Positions 1 to 8,833 are shown, numbered from the stretch's first letter. The stretch: 53,650 bases of DNA from Hyphomicrobiales bacterium (GCA_900472295.1 UCIA01000011.1:12864-66513); one strand, 5' to 3'. The notes: a model not told the origin generated them from the letters alone. Program-made: numbers and translations.

Positions 1-147
1 GGCTTCGCCGAGCCACCTCTACCCCCATTTCATGGGGGAGAGGAAATGCTAACATCCAGAGGAACGCTAGTCTCAGAGGTCCGCGGCCCTTAAAGGCTTG
101 GGTTCCTCGCCCCCGCGGAAGCGGGGGAGAGGTGGATCGGCGAAGCC
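1..147. repeat. Palindromic intergenic repeat, window-left copy
   Basis: Bases 1-20 and 128-147 are inverted copies with 19 of 20 positions matching; the outer arm begins GGCTTCGCCGAG. Inside are two shorter C-rich/G-rich hairpins (about 23-43 and 110-127). The pattern of runs of C and G flanking AAGC or ATTTCAT loops resembles the element at the right end of the window. No reading frame here looks coding. It is probably a dispersed palindromic element of the kind common between rhizobial genes; function unknown. Confidence 0.6.
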
Positions 148-208
148 GAGACGGAGAGGGGGAGCGCCATAGGCGATTTCACGCCGCATGTGGTTCTACC
201 CCACCGCG

Positions 209-1093
209 CTATTTCAGCGGCAGAAACAGCTCAAGCACCACTTCGCGCATCGGTCCGTTCGGCGAAAAGTGTCGCTGGCAATACACCGGAAAATCGCGAA
301 CCTCCTCGCCGCTGGCGGGAAGCCATTCGCGGTAGAGGTAAAGCGCTGCGGGCTCGAGATTGTTGGTGTTGCCGGGGTAGCGCAGCACGGCGCAGCGCCC
401 GCCGGGGATGACGCCGGCCTTCATTTGCGCCCCCTCGATCGGCCCATCCTCTACCGGCAGCTCGGTCCCGGCGCAGATGTCCATGCTGTAGTCGGCCGGG
501 TCCGCCGGCTCCCTTTCGGAACGGAAGATGTTGAAGGTCGAGCTTGTCTCGGGCGACAGGCCGGCGGCCTTGCGCCAGGCGATGAAGCGCTGGATGGTGT
601 CAGGAAGCGTCGCCCGATCGCCGCGATGCTCCAGGATCGCCACCGGCGTGGGCGGCACATCCCGGATCATCACGTCGCCGGGTTCAAAGATTATCTGCAT
701 GAGCGTGGTCCTTGCTTTGTCGAGCGGCCCGAAGGCCATGAGCCACGCCCCCCAGTCGGGAGACTTCCGGAACGACGAAGGCGATTGTCCGAACCGCTGC
801 CGAAAAGCGCGGGCGAAGGCATCCGGTGCGTCGTAGCCGGCATCCATCGCAATATCGGTGACGCTGTGGGCGTCGCTTTCCGCCAGCCTGTACGAAGCAC
901 GCTTCATGCGGGCGAGTTGGACATAGCGATGCACCGACACGCCGAAGGTGGACGTGAACTGCCGGTGGAAATGGAATTTCGAGAACGCCGCAACGCCGCT
1001 CAACGCCTCCAGGCCCAGATCGCCGTCCAGATGTTGGTCGATGTGGTCCAGCACCCGCTGCATCCGGGCTTTGTAGTTTTCAAGTGGCGTCAT
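209..1093 (-). CDS. AraC-family regulator with GyrI-like effector domain
   Basis: A transcription regulator of about 294 residues. The N-terminal 110 residues hold the two helix-turn-helix motifs of the AraC family (FSKFHFHRQF, then SVTDIAMDAGYDAPDAFARAF with FGQSP after it). The C-terminal 150 residues fit the GyrI/SbmC-like small-molecule-binding domain (MIRDVPPTPVAILEHRG through a final FLPL). This order, DNA-binding domain first, is typical of the AraC-GyrI group that senses hydrophobic or drug-like compounds. I chose the ATG at 1093; an in-frame GTG at 1120 would add nine residues. It stands alone, so its target genes cannot be read from context. Confidence 0.85.
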   Translation of the reverse strand: MTPLENYKARMQRVLDHIDQHLDGDLGLEALSGVAAFSKFHFHRQFTSTFGVSVHRYVQLARMKRASYRLAESDAHSVTDIAMDAGYDAPDAFARAFRQRFGQSPSSFRKSPDWGAWLMAFGPLDKARTTLMQIIFEPGDVMIRDVPPTPVAILEHRGDRATLPDTIQRFIAWRKAAGLSPETSSTFNIFRSEREPADPADYSMDICAGTELPVEDGPIEGAQMKAGVIPGGRCAVLRYPGNTNNLEPAALYLYREWLPASGEEVRDFPVYCQRHFSPNGPMREVVLELFLPLK

Positions 1094-1309
1094 CAAACGT
1101 CTCGTCCTGCGTGGCGACACCAGATAGGCGCCACCTGATATGTCGCGCTCGACCGATCTTGCGGTTTGACATGGAAGGGGACGCCAGCCTACAGGCGCGC
1201 TTGATCTACCTGAGAGTGATGCGGTCGCGGAGTCGGCATCATCGGCGCGGGCGGCAGCGTCTCCAATGCGGCATTTGAGGTTGCGGCTGGGGGCGGGACA
1301 GGCGGTAGC

Positions 1310-1573
1310 TCAGTTTGTGGCCGAACGAAACAGCACGGCACCATCCTCGGCAGCAATCTCTTGCACTTCCGACGCGTAGAAGAAGTCGCTTTCTAAACCG
1401 TCTTGGGGCGGCGTGACGTTCGTTGAAATGTGGTCGGACTGCTCACCCAAATCACGGCCATACACGATGTTGAGTACTCGATGTGTGGTGCCGTTAGTCA
1501 AGGTGACGAGCGACTTGGACCCATTTCGAGAGACCAGCAATTTAACGACGTATTCGCTTTCCCGAGGAGTCAT
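1310..1573 (-). CDS. Small hypothetical protein, third gene of the nuclease operon
   Basis: An 87-residue protein I do not recognise. It starts with MTPRESEYVVKLLV and is rich in polar and acidic residues, with an alternating hydrophobic pattern suggesting a small beta-rich fold. It has no signal peptide or membrane segment. Its ATG overlaps the stop of the preceding gene by four bases (ATGA, 1570-1573), so the two are almost certainly co-translated. Base composition is lower in GC than the flanking genes, matching the other two members of this operon. It could be a partner or immunity component of the nuclease upstream, but that is inferred only from the operon. Confidence 0.55.
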   Translation of the reverse strand: MTPRESEYVVKLLVSRNGSKSLVTLTNGTTHRVLNIVYGRDLGEQSDHISTNVTPPQDGLESDFFYASEVQEIAAEDGAVLFRSATN

Positions 1574-1848
1574 ATCGGCTCAGATCTGTAGCCCCTAGCC
1601 ACCGGCGTGCTCCCGCATGCAGTGCGCGCACGGGCCAGTGTCGGCGTAACGCGGCCCCAAAGTCCCATATATTTGCTGGCCTCAGCTAGGGTTGGAAAGC
1701 CCGCTGAAGGGAATTGAGGATGCCAGAAAGTTGGCCCCGTCCCTTTATCCTGATTTTCCATACCTTGGCCTTCTCGGCAAAACTTGCATTCCCCAATGTG
1801 TATGCGTGCCCGTCCGCTAGGTGGAATAACTTTGACAAAAAAGGCCAT
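1570..1848 (-). CDS. Small CxxC protein, second gene of the nuclease operon
   Basis: A 92-residue protein of unknown function. The start is set by a good ribosome-binding site, GGAGGTG at 1851-1857, in front of the ATG at 1848; a longer frame upstream to 1878 lacks such support. Near residues 18-27 it has H-x3-C-x2-C-x-x-G-x-G, followed by a W/P-rich stretch and an alanine/tyrosine helix. That looks like a small zinc-knuckle fold with one visible Cys pair. It lies 62 bases after the DUF262/HNH gene and overlaps the next gene by four bases. Function is not assignable. Confidence 0.6.
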   Translation of the reverse strand: MAFFVKVIPPSGRARIHIGECKFCREGQGMENQDKGTGPTFWHPQFPSAGFPTLAEASKYMGLWGRVTPTLARARTACGSTPVARGYRSEPI

Positions 1849-1910
1849 ATCACCTCCAGAGCAGCCCGAGCGGTTCATCGAAACCGCCCATATAATTGCT
1901 AAGATTGTCC

Positions 1911-3584
1911 CTAAGCCGTCCTAGTGGCCCGGTAGTCCTTGTAGGTTGCATCGCAGTAAGGATGCGCTATCGCTTCATTGGATTGGCGATTGTCGCCCCC
2001 AGCCCTTTTTGGGTTAATGTGGTCCCCGTGAAATGAATTACGATGCCAGAGTCCGTGGCAGTAAGGACACTTAGGAGCTCCGGGTAGGGCTGCATCCCAT
2101 ATCGCTGCGGTAGTGGTTTTGGGCGCGAACTTGCCGGTGCCGGGCTTTTTGTCCGCTGCCGACATGCGGATCATTGGATCCTTAAATCGAAGAAGACCAA
2201 AATCTTTGTGTTCATTCATCGTCTGGATCACCTCGTCATAGGTTTTTTCATCCATCAATAGCTGCAAGGCGAGGGACCAATAACGGTCAAGCCAAGGTGT
2301 ACTACGATCACCGCTGCCGTTTTTATGAATGATTTCCGTCATTACCCATTTGTGATCTATCAGAAACCGCTCCATTTCGCTTCGAACGTCGCAAAAACGG
2401 TTTGCTTTCCCCTCTGCAAAGATTCGGTCAACTATCTGCGACCACGCGAGAAAGGCCCACGGGGAAAATGCCCCGCCGCGGGTGTAGTAATAAACAACCG
2501 GATGCAGACCGAGAGACGTCGGTTCCTTGCTAGTTAAACGAGACACCGTCCTCCAAACGCGCTTGAGATACTTGGCGGTGTCGGCTCCTTCGATATCAGG
2601 TTCTAGGCGGTCTTTTATCTTCGCCCCGGTGGAGTCCGCGGCCTTTGTAGCGTTAACCTGGTTGACTAGATCAAAAACAAACGGGAGGACGCTGTACCCG
2701 CGCCCGGCGACCGGAACGTCCAAGGTGTCGACCGTGCCTTCAGGCATCGGCGGCCTGTAGAGGGCGGCGTAAATGTCCTTGGACGTGTCGACGATCGTCT
2801 TTTGCACACCTTCTGGGAATTTCTGCCAGTAAGCATACCCGCTGCCGCCGTGAGCGATTGCGCGAGATGCAATTGCTGACGCCGATTCTCGCGAACGAAT
2901 AATCCGCTTTTCAGTCTTATCTAGAGGGGTCGCCGCGTCGTTGATTGTAAAGAACGAATCTTCCGCCGCCTTCGCACTGGTTGCAGGAACCCATTGAGCT
3001 ACAAAAAAAGTAATAGTTAGATTGCTCATCCGTGCTGTCTGAGAATCGGTGACAACACTTGGGTGCGTCAACCCAGCTTGGTAGAGCTTGAATTTTCCGA
3101 TGCCCCTATCGATAAGCGTTCGTGTTTTCCTAGCCAACGCCTCTTGTTCCGGTGGTAAGCGCGGTCCGAAAAGCGCCTTCGAACGATCCCCGTCTCCGTA
3201 GTCGTCATAAATCCACGCCATAAGGGCAGAGATGCGATGGGCGCCGTCTACCACGAAATTGAACTGGCCAGCACGCCAGAGGATGACAGCAGGGACTAGC
3301 CGCCTATCCAAAAAGTCGGCCACTAGGTCGAAGATTTTCTTGGGAGACCAATGGACTGTTTCTCGCTGAAATTCCGGCTTACGCAAGAATTTGGCAAAGA
3401 AATCATTCTCCATGAAGAGTGTGTAAGTAAGTTGTGTAGGACCCGTCTCGCCGGCTACCACACCCTCGCCAACAGATAAGTCAGCCCGCGGGATTAACGC
3501 ATCGAGATTTACCCCATTCGCTGCCATGCCATCCACCCACCCGATTTTGATGGTGAGTCTTATCTCACCTCGTCCCATCGGCAT
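1911..3584 (-). CDS. DUF262-like / HNH endonuclease domain protein
   Basis: A 557-residue protein with two recognisable ends. Near residues 72-115 it has PEFQRETVHW and then VVDGAHRISAL, which match the P-x-x-QR and DGxxR signatures of the DUF262/ParB-like NTP-using domain found in GmrSD-type and other restriction systems. The last 60 residues contain CPYCHGLWHR, HGDHINPKRAGGDN and HPYC, a zinc-ribbon HNH nuclease. The middle of about 350 residues is mostly helical and unassigned. DUF262-HNH proteins are known or suspected phage- or DNA-restriction nucleases; the role here is inferred. The start is uncertain: an internal ATG at 3527 is also plausible. It leads an operon with two small genes and is lower in GC than its surroundings, which suggests acquisition. 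Confidence 0.75.
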   Translation of the reverse strand: MPMGRGEIRLTIKIGWVDGMAANGVNLDALIPRADLSVGEGVVAGETGPTQLTYTLFMENDFFAKFLRKPEFQRETVHWSPKKIFDLVADFLDRRLVPAVILWRAGQFNFVVDGAHRISALMAWIYDDYGDGDRSKALFGPRLPPEQEALARKTRTLIDRGIGKFKLYQAGLTHPSVVTDSQTARMSNLTITFFVAQWVPATSAKAAEDSFFTINDAATPLDKTEKRIIRSRESASAIASRAIAHGGSGYAYWQKFPEGVQKTIVDTSKDIYAALYRPPMPEGTVDTLDVPVAGRGYSVLPFVFDLVNQVNATKAADSTGAKIKDRLEPDIEGADTAKYLKRVWRTVSRLTSKEPTSLGLHPVVYYYTRGGAFSPWAFLAWSQIVDRIFAEGKANRFCDVRSEMERFLIDHKWVMTEIIHKNGSGDRSTPWLDRYWSLALQLLMDEKTYDEVIQTMNEHKDFGLLRFKDPMIRMSAADKKPGTGKFAPKTTTAAIWDAALPGAPKCPYCHGLWHRNSFHGDHINPKRAGGDNRQSNEAIAHPYCDATYKDYRATRTA

Positions 3585-3662
3585 AGTTGGTGCGCGCAGT
3601 ATAGTATGCTGAGTTTTGGCTTAGGCGCGCTAACGAGATCGGCGTTTATCGCTTCACTCCCG

Positions 3663-4565
3663 TCACTCCGCCGACCCCACCAACTTCACCCCGTTCAGCC
3701 CAGCCACAATATCCGACAGCGCCGGCACGAATTTCTCGCCATGACCGGTGGTAACCGCCGTGGCGAAGCCATTGCGCACCGCCGCACCGATCGGGTTGGC
3801 CACACCTGCTGCCTGGGCAAACGACGCGAGGTAGGTCATGTCCTTCAGTGCGTTGGCGATGGCGAAGCGCTGGGCGTTTTCGTTGCGGTTGAGGACGAAA
3901 TCGAAGAAGGCCTGGTAGAAGCCGCAATCCATGCGGCTGCCGGAGATGACGCTGTTGAAGACCTGCGGTGTCAGCCCGGCCTTGGCGCCTAGCGTCAGCG
4001 CTTCGGAATAGATGGCGGAATAGCCCATCGAGACGAAATTGTTGAGCAGCTTCATGGTGTGGCCGCTGCCGGTCGGGCCGGTGGGAACGATGCGAGCGGC
4101 GAAGGCTTCGAGCACTGGGCGCGCACGCGCGACCACCTCGGCCGGGCCACCGACCATGACGTCGAGCTTGCCTTCCGCGGCTTCCTTGGGCGTGCGCGCC
4201 AGCGGCGCGTCGATGAGCGTTATGCCAAGTGCTGCGAGGTCGGCGGCAAGCGCCGTCGTCGATGACGGGTTGGAGGTCGAGCAGTCGATGATCAGCAGCG
4301 GCTTCGCGGCCGCGGCAAGCCCATCCGGGCCCTTGATCAGCGCCTCGACCTCGCGCGAGCCGGTGACGCACAGGATGACGATGTCGTTGGCGGCAGCGAG
4401 GTCACGCGGGGTTGTCGCTTCGGTGGCGCCTGCCGCGATCAGGCGGTCGGCTGCGGTGCGGCTGCGGTGCACATGAACCGCCAGCGGCCAGCCTTTGCTG
4501 AGCAGATTGTCGGCCATGCCGGCGCCCATGCTGCCCAGGCCGATGAAGCCGATGCGTTCTTTCAT
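3663..4565 (-). CDS. NAD-dependent beta-hydroxyacid dehydrogenase (HIBADH family)
   Basis: A 300-residue cytosolic dehydrogenase of the 3-hydroxyisobutyrate / tartronate-semialdehyde reductase family, which oxidises or reduces small beta-hydroxyacids with NAD(P). The N-terminus has the nucleotide-binding GFIGLGSMG; residues near 96 have DCSTSNP, and near residue 170 the sequence GHTMKLLNN carries the family catalytic lysine and paired asparagines. Length is normal. The ribosome-binding site GGAGG sits just before the ATG at 4565. It diverges from the GntR regulator at 4691 across a 125-base gap, so that regulator may control it. The substrate cannot be read from sequence. Confidence 0.88.
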   Translation of the reverse strand: MKERIGFIGLGSMGAGMADNLLSKGWPLAVHVHRSRTAADRLIAAGATEATTPRDLAAANDIVILCVTGSREVEALIKGPDGLAAAAKPLLIIDCSTSNPSSTTALAADLAALGITLIDAPLARTPKEAAEGKLDVMVGGPAEVVARARPVLEAFAARIVPTGPTGSGHTMKLLNNFVSMGYSAIYSEALTLGAKAGLTPQVFNSVISGSRMDCGFYQAFFDFVLNRNENAQRFAIANALKDMTYLASFAQAAGVANPIGAAVRNGFATAVTTGHGEKFVPALSDIVAGLNGVKLVGSAE

Positions 4566-4690
4566 GAGAATCCTCCAATATTGCCCGCATCGGCGGGCTC
4601 ACCTTTGGTCGCCTTGCGGTGGGCACACGTCGATGCAATCCTTCGAACAAGAATCGGCCTTTGCCGCAGAATCGAACCGGAGTGCCACCG

Positions 4691-5431
4691 ATGGCGGACC
4701 CCATGACTTTCGATGCCATACCGCAGGCGCCAAACCTGCGGACCGGGCTCGTCAACACGCTGATCGCGCAGATCGAATCCGGCGACCTGGCGCCGGGACA
4801 GCGGCTGCCGACCGAGCAGGAGATTGTCGCAGCGACGGGTGTGAGCCGCACCGTGGTGCGCGAGGCGCTGGCCGCGCTGCGCGCCCGCGGCCTGATCACC
4901 ACGCGCCAGGGCCTCGGCGCCTTCGTTGCCAAGGATCCGCTGCCGAAGACGTTTTCCGTGCTGCCCGACGATCTCGAATCGATCGACGAGGTGCTGCGTG
5001 TGCTGGAATTGCGCATGGGCATCGAGGTGGAAGCGACCGGCCTTGCCGCCGAGCGCCGCAGCGATACGGCGCTGGCGCAGATGAGCGCGCGGCTCGACGC
5101 GCTGGAGGCGGCGGTGCGTGCCGGCGGCTCCGGCTCGGAAGAGGACTTTGGTTTCCACCGCGCCATTCTGGCGGCGACGCAGAATGCGAATTTCACCCGG
5201 CTGTTCGACACGTTCGGCAGCGCCATGATTCCGCGCCAGTGGACGCGGCTCGACCGCATGACCGAGGCCGAAAGGGAAAAATATCTCGACCGCATGCAGC
5301 GCGAGCATCGTGCCATTCTCGGTGCCATCGAGGCGAGGGACGTCAATGCGGCGCGGCGCGCCATGCGCAGCCATCTCTCCAAGAGCTATGCCCGCTTCGA
5401 GGATTTGCGCGATAGGGCTGTTCACGATTAG
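4691..5431 (+). CDS. GntR-family regulator, FadR subfamily
   Basis: A 246-residue repressor-type regulator. Residues about 12-80 form the winged helix (PGQRLPTEQEIVAATGVSRTVVREALAALRARGL). The remaining helical part fits the FCD ligand domain, with the usual metal-site residues visible in DFGFHRAI, REHRAIL and MRSHL. The start at 4691 is chosen because GGAG at 4679-4682 lies eight bases upstream; a longer frame from 4619 lacks a site. FCD regulators normally bind organic acids and repress the adjacent catabolic genes. Candidates are the divergent dehydrogenase and the ABC operon downstream, whose far end carries a FadR-type operator (10091-10101). Confidence 0.88.
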   Translation: MADPMTFDAIPQAPNLRTGLVNTLIAQIESGDLAPGQRLPTEQEIVAATGVSRTVVREALAALRARGLITTRQGLGAFVAKDPLPKTFSVLPDDLESIDEVLRVLELRMGIEVEATGLAAERRSDTALAQMSARLDALEAAVRAGGSGSEEDFGFHRAILAATQNANFTRLFDTFGSAMIPRQWTRLDRMTEAEREKYLDRMQREHRAILGAIEARDVNAARRAMRSHLSKSYARFEDLRDRAVHD

Positions 5432-5451
5432 AGGGCAAGCCACGACCGAGC

Positions 5452-6168
5452 TCATCCGGCGACCCCGCCGAGATAGAGTTCGCGCATCAGCGACATGTCG
5501 CGCAGTTCGGCGATCGGGCCGGAGACGACGATCCTGCCGTTCTGCATGAGATAGCCGCGCGACGCCACGGCGAGCGCCAGGCCGGCATTCTGCTCGACCA
5601 GCAGCACCGAGGCGCCGAAGCGCTCTCCGATATCCAGAATGATCGCCTTGATCTCCTTGACCAGCAGCGGCGACAGGCCGAGCGACGGCTCGTCCAGCAA
5701 CAGCACGCGGGGCCGCGTCATCAGCCCGCGCGCGATCGCCAGCATTTGCTGCTGGCCGCCGCTCAGCGAACCGCCCCGGTCGCGCCGCTTGGTGGCGAGG
5801 ATGGGGAAGAAGGCCAGCATGGTTTCGAAATCGGCCTCGACCGCGGCCTCGTCACGGCGGGCATAGGCGCCGAGGCGAAGGTTTTCCTCCACCGTCATGT
5901 CGACGAAGATTTTTCGCCCTTCCGGCACCAGGACGACGCCGCGTCGGGCCATGACATCGGCGGCAAGGCCGGTGACGCCATCGAATTGGATGCTGCCGGC
6001 GCGCGGCTTGATCAGCCCGGCGATGGCTTTCAGCAGCGTCGACTTGCCGGCACCGTTGGGGCCGAGGATGGTGACGATCTCGCCTTTGTCCAAGGTCAGC
6101 GAGACGCCGCGGTTGACGATGGTCGGGCCATAGCCGGTGATCACTTCGGAGATGGCAAGCAGGCTCAC
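5452..6168 (-). CDS. livF: Branched-chain-amino-acid-type ABC transporter ATPase (LivF-like)
   Basis: A 238-residue ATP-binding subunit. Walker A is GPNGAGKST near residue 36, the ABC signature is LSGGQQQ near 134, and Walker B is VLLLDEPSLGLSP. The VPEGRKIFVDMTVEENL stretch is typical of LivF rather than LivG. It is the last gene of the five-gene transporter operon and overlaps LivG by four bases. It ends 20 bases from the convergent GntR gene. It would pair with LivG to power uptake by LivH/LivM. Substrate is unknown: transporters of this family carry amino acids, amides, urea or aromatic acids. Confidence 0.9.
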   Translation of the reverse strand: MSLLAISEVITGYGPTIVNRGVSLTLDKGEIVTILGPNGAGKSTLLKAIAGLIKPRAGSIQFDGVTGLAADVMARRGVVLVPEGRKIFVDMTVEENLRLGAYARRDEAAVEADFETMLAFFPILATKRRDRGGSLSGGQQQMLAIARGLMTRPRVLLLDEPSLGLSPLLVKEIKAIILDIGERFGASVLLVEQNAGLALAVASRGYLMQNGRIVVSGPIAELRDMSLMRELYLGGVAG

Positions 6169-6887
6169 AACTCGCCTCCGAGATAGACGTCTAGCACTTT
6201 GGGGTCGGCAAGCACGGCTTCAGTCGGCCCGTCGGCGATCTTGGAGCCGAAATCGAGTACGGCAAGCCGACGGCACAGCATCTGCATCAGCTTCATGTCA
6301 TGGTCGATGACGCAGACGGTGATGCCGTGGCCGGGAAGCTGGCGCACCAGCCCGACAAGGGCGGTGGTTTCGCGGTCGTTGAGGCCGGCGGCCGGTTCAT
6401 CGAGCAGCAGCAGCGACGGCCGCGTCGCCAGCGCCAGTGCCAGGCCGAGCAAGCGCAGGCTGCCGAAGGGCAGCACGCCGGCTTTTTCACCGGCAAGGGC
6501 GCTTAAACCGACAAAGTCAAGCAGCGCCTGCGGCGTCGGCCATGGGTTGGCGCCGCCGGTGGCCCGCGCGTGTTCGCTGGCGATCTGGACGTTTTCCAGC
6601 ACGCCAAGCCCGGCAAAGGCCATGGCTTGCTGGAAGGTGTAGCCGATGCCGGTTCGCGATATGGCATGCGGGGCGAGGCCGGTGATGTCGCGGCGGCGAA
6701 ACAGCACCGTGCCGCCGCTCGGTTTGTGGACGCCGGTGACGACGTTGAACAGGGTGGTCTTGCCCGAGCCGTTGGGGCCGACGACGCCGAGGATTTCGCC
6801 TTCCTCGATGGTGAGGTCGACGCCGGCCAGCGCCGTGACGCCGCCGAACTGTTTGCTGAGACCGCTGATGGCGAGGATCGGACTCAT
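6165..6887 (-). CDS. livG: Branched-chain-amino-acid-type ABC transporter ATPase (LivG-like)
   Basis: A 240-residue ATP-binding subunit. Walker A is GPNGSGKTT near residue 36, followed by ISRTGIGYTFQ (Q-loop) and Walker B LLLLDEPAAGLND. The canonical LSGG signature is altered: the stretch before Walker B reads LPFGSLRLLGLALAL, so the usual SxGQ core is GSLR here, a variant also seen in some LivG proteins. It overlaps both neighbours by four bases (LivM upstream, LivF downstream), so translation of the three is coupled. Confidence 0.88.
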   Translation of the reverse strand: MSPILAISGLSKQFGGVTALAGVDLTIEEGEILGVVGPNGSGKTTLFNVVTGVHKPSGGTVLFRRRDITGLAPHAISRTGIGYTFQQAMAFAGLGVLENVQIASEHARATGGANPWPTPQALLDFVGLSALAGEKAGVLPFGSLRLLGLALALATRPSLLLLDEPAAGLNDRETTALVGLVRQLPGHGITVCVIDHDMKLMQMLCRRLAVLDFGSKIADGPTEAVLADPKVLDVYLGGEL

Positions 6888-7891
6888 TGGCGAGCCTCCG
6901 CAGCGTCGCGCTCGCTCTTCGGCTTGCCTGAAAACAGGCCGCGCAGCGCACGCACGATGCCGCCAATCAGGCCGTCGGGCAAAAGCATGATCACCGCGAT
7001 CAGGCAGACGCCATAGACGATGCGCGACTGCACCGGATCGAGGTTGAGCACCTCCGGCAGGAAGGCGACGAGGATGCCGCCGGCCAGCGGCCCCTCGATC
7101 AGCCTGGCGCCGCCGATCATCACCATCAGCGCGAGGTAGATGCTGGGGAAGGAGGAGAATTGCGACGGCGAGATGTGGCCGAGGAAATAGGCCAGCAGCA
7201 CGCCGGAAATGCCGGCAAAGACGCCGCTGACAACGAAGGCGCCGATCTTGTGGCGGCCGACATTGATGCCGAGCGACGCCGCCAGTTTTTCGTTCTCGCG
7301 GATGGCGCGCAGCGTGCGGCCGTAAGAGGAGTGGATGATCGCCCAGCTCGCCACGGCCGCGACTGTGACGAAGGCCACCACCATCAGATAGTAGCGGGTG
7401 AGGTCGGTCATGTCGGCGCCGAACAGGGTGACGTGATCGGTGACGTCGAGCCCGGTCGCGGCGCCGGTATAGTCGCCGCCATTGGTGAGCACGATGGCCA
7501 GCAATTGGCCGAAGGCGAAAGTCATGATGACGAAGTGGTGGCCGCCGACGCGCAATGAGGGGATGCCGACGATCATGGCGAAGACGGCGCTGGCGATCGC
7601 CGCCGCTGGCAGCGCCAGCCAGAAACCGACACCAAAGTCCCGCGCCAGGATCGCCGCGGCATAGGCGCCGATGCCGACAAGGGCTGCGTGGCCCATCGAC
7701 AATATGCCGGTCTGCCCGAACAGCACGGACAGGCCGTAGAGCGCAATCACATTGATGCCGGCGGAGATGGCCAGCGACAGGAAGCGGTTCGAGGGCGAAA
7801 ACAGCGGCACGGCGGCGATCAGCGCGAGGATGACCAGCACTGGCAAAAGGGACCGCAATGGCTTGAGGCCTGCACGACGACTGTCGTTCAT
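6884..7891 (-). CDS. livM: Branched-chain-amino-acid-type ABC permease (LivM-like)
   Basis: A membrane permease of about 335 residues with many hydrophobic helices. The conserved GLSVLFGQTGILSMGHAALVGIGAYAAA segment near residues 55-80 and the cytoplasmic loop GRTLRAIRENEKLAASLGIN mark the LivM family. The start at 7891 overlaps the LivH stop (ATGA); a longer open frame continues antiparallel to nothing useful and overlaps LivH, so the short start is preferred. The C-terminus is a basic and acidic tail (GKPKSERDAAEARQ) facing the cytoplasm. Confidence 0.9.
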   Translation of the reverse strand: MNDSRRAGLKPLRSLLPVLVILALIAAVPLFSPSNRFLSLAISAGINVIALYGLSVLFGQTGILSMGHAALVGIGAYAAAILARDFGVGFWLALPAAAIASAVFAMIVGIPSLRVGGHHFVIMTFAFGQLLAIVLTNGGDYTGAATGLDVTDHVTLFGADMTDLTRYYLMVVAFVTVAAVASWAIIHSSYGRTLRAIRENEKLAASLGINVGRHKIGAFVVSGVFAGISGVLLAYFLGHISPSQFSSFPSIYLALMVMIGGARLIEGPLAGGILVAFLPEVLNLDPVQSRIVYGVCLIAVIMLLPDGLIGGIVRALRGLFSGKPKSERDAAEARQ

Positions 7892-8781
7892 GACGCCATC
7901 CGGGGTCCGCTGGTGCCGCCGAACAGGCCGTGCGGGCGCACGACCAGCACCAGGATCATCAGCACGAAGGAATAGGCGTCGGTCCATTGCGAGAAGCCGT
8001 AGCCGGCGCTGAAGCCTTCGACGATGCCGAGGATGAGGCCGGCGGCGACGGCGCCGTAGATGTTGCCGAGGCCGCCGATGAGTGCCACGGCAAAGCCCTT
8101 CATCACCATGGTGCCGCCGGTGAACGGCGTGATTGGAAACAACGCGATCAAAAGTGCTCCGCCAAGGCCGGCCAGCGCGCTGCCGAGCACGAAGACGCCG
8201 GTGATGTAGCGGCGCACCGGAATGCCCATCAGGGCTGCGGTGTCGCGGTCCTCGACGCTTGCCCGCAATGCGCGGCCGTAGCGGCTGGCGGTGATCATGC
8301 GGAAGCTCAGCGCCACCACGGCGATGGTAATCAGGATGACCATGACGCGTACGGATGCGATGCGCACGCCGCCGACTTCCCACACGGTGGTCAGCGGGCG
8401 CGGGATGCTCTTCTGGTTGGGGTTCCAGAACAGCACGACGACATGCTGCAGCACGACGATGAGGCCGAGCGAGACGATGAAGCCGTTGGTCGGTCGTTCC
8501 AGCGTGAAGCGGAACAGGCCGCGCTCGAGCACATAGCCCATCAGCCCGACGGCGAGGATCGAAAGTATCACCGCTATGGGGAAGCCGACGCCGGCGCTGA
8601 CGGCGAGCCAGGTGACGATGCCGCCGATCATCAGGAACTCACCATGGGCGAAATTGATGATGCCGGTGAGGCCGAAGATCAGCGTCACGCCGATGGCGAT
8701 GAGCGTGATGACGCTGGCGATGGAAAGGCCGTTAAGGATTTGCTGGATGAAAATATCCACGGCGATCGAGACCTGCTGCAT
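7888..8781 (-). CDS. livH: Branched-chain-amino-acid-type ABC permease (LivH-like)
   Basis: A 297-residue permease. The N-terminal pattern FGLTGIINFAHGEFLMIGG and the loop GRALRASVEDRDTAALMGI are diagnostic of LivH. The C-terminal ALIGGLGNIYGAVAAGLILG is the usual final helix pair. It follows the binding-protein gene after 52 bases that contain a strong hairpin (8796-8819), and overlaps LivM by four bases. It forms the transmembrane channel with LivM. Confidence 0.9.
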   Translation of the reverse strand: MQQVSIAVDIFIQQILNGLSIASVITLIAIGVTLIFGLTGIINFAHGEFLMIGGIVTWLAVSAGVGFPIAVILSILAVGLMGYVLERGLFRFTLERPTNGFIVSLGLIVVLQHVVVLFWNPNQKSIPRPLTTVWEVGGVRIASVRVMVILITIAVVALSFRMITASRYGRALRASVEDRDTAALMGIPVRRYITGVFVLGSALAGLGGALLIALFPITPFTGGTMVMKGFAVALIGGLGNIYGAVAAGLILGIVEGFSAGYGFSQWTDAYSFVLMILVLVVRPHGLFGGTSGPRMAS

Positions 8782-8795
8782 GTCAGAAAAGAAAA

Positions 8796-8819
8796 GCTGG
8801 CGGCTATGAGGCCGCCAGC
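8796..8819 (-). terminator. Intercistronic hairpin with T-rich tail (attenuator or partial terminator)
   Basis: GCTGGCGGC and GCCGCCAGC form a perfect nine-base-pair stem with a six-base loop. Read on the minus strand, the stem is followed at once by TTTTCTTTTC, then by the LivH start. It lies between the binding-protein gene and the four membrane and ATPase genes. Such hairpins commonly let binding protein be made in excess, by partial termination or by protecting the upstream mRNA from 3' decay. Confidence 0.75.
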
Positions 8820-8833
8820 CTGGGGATGATGGC

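Noticed and set aside
7930..8829. A 299-codon plus-strand frame opposite livH
   Set aside because: Shadow of the livH gene; the translation is rich in His/Asp/Glu with no hydrophobic pattern or motif.
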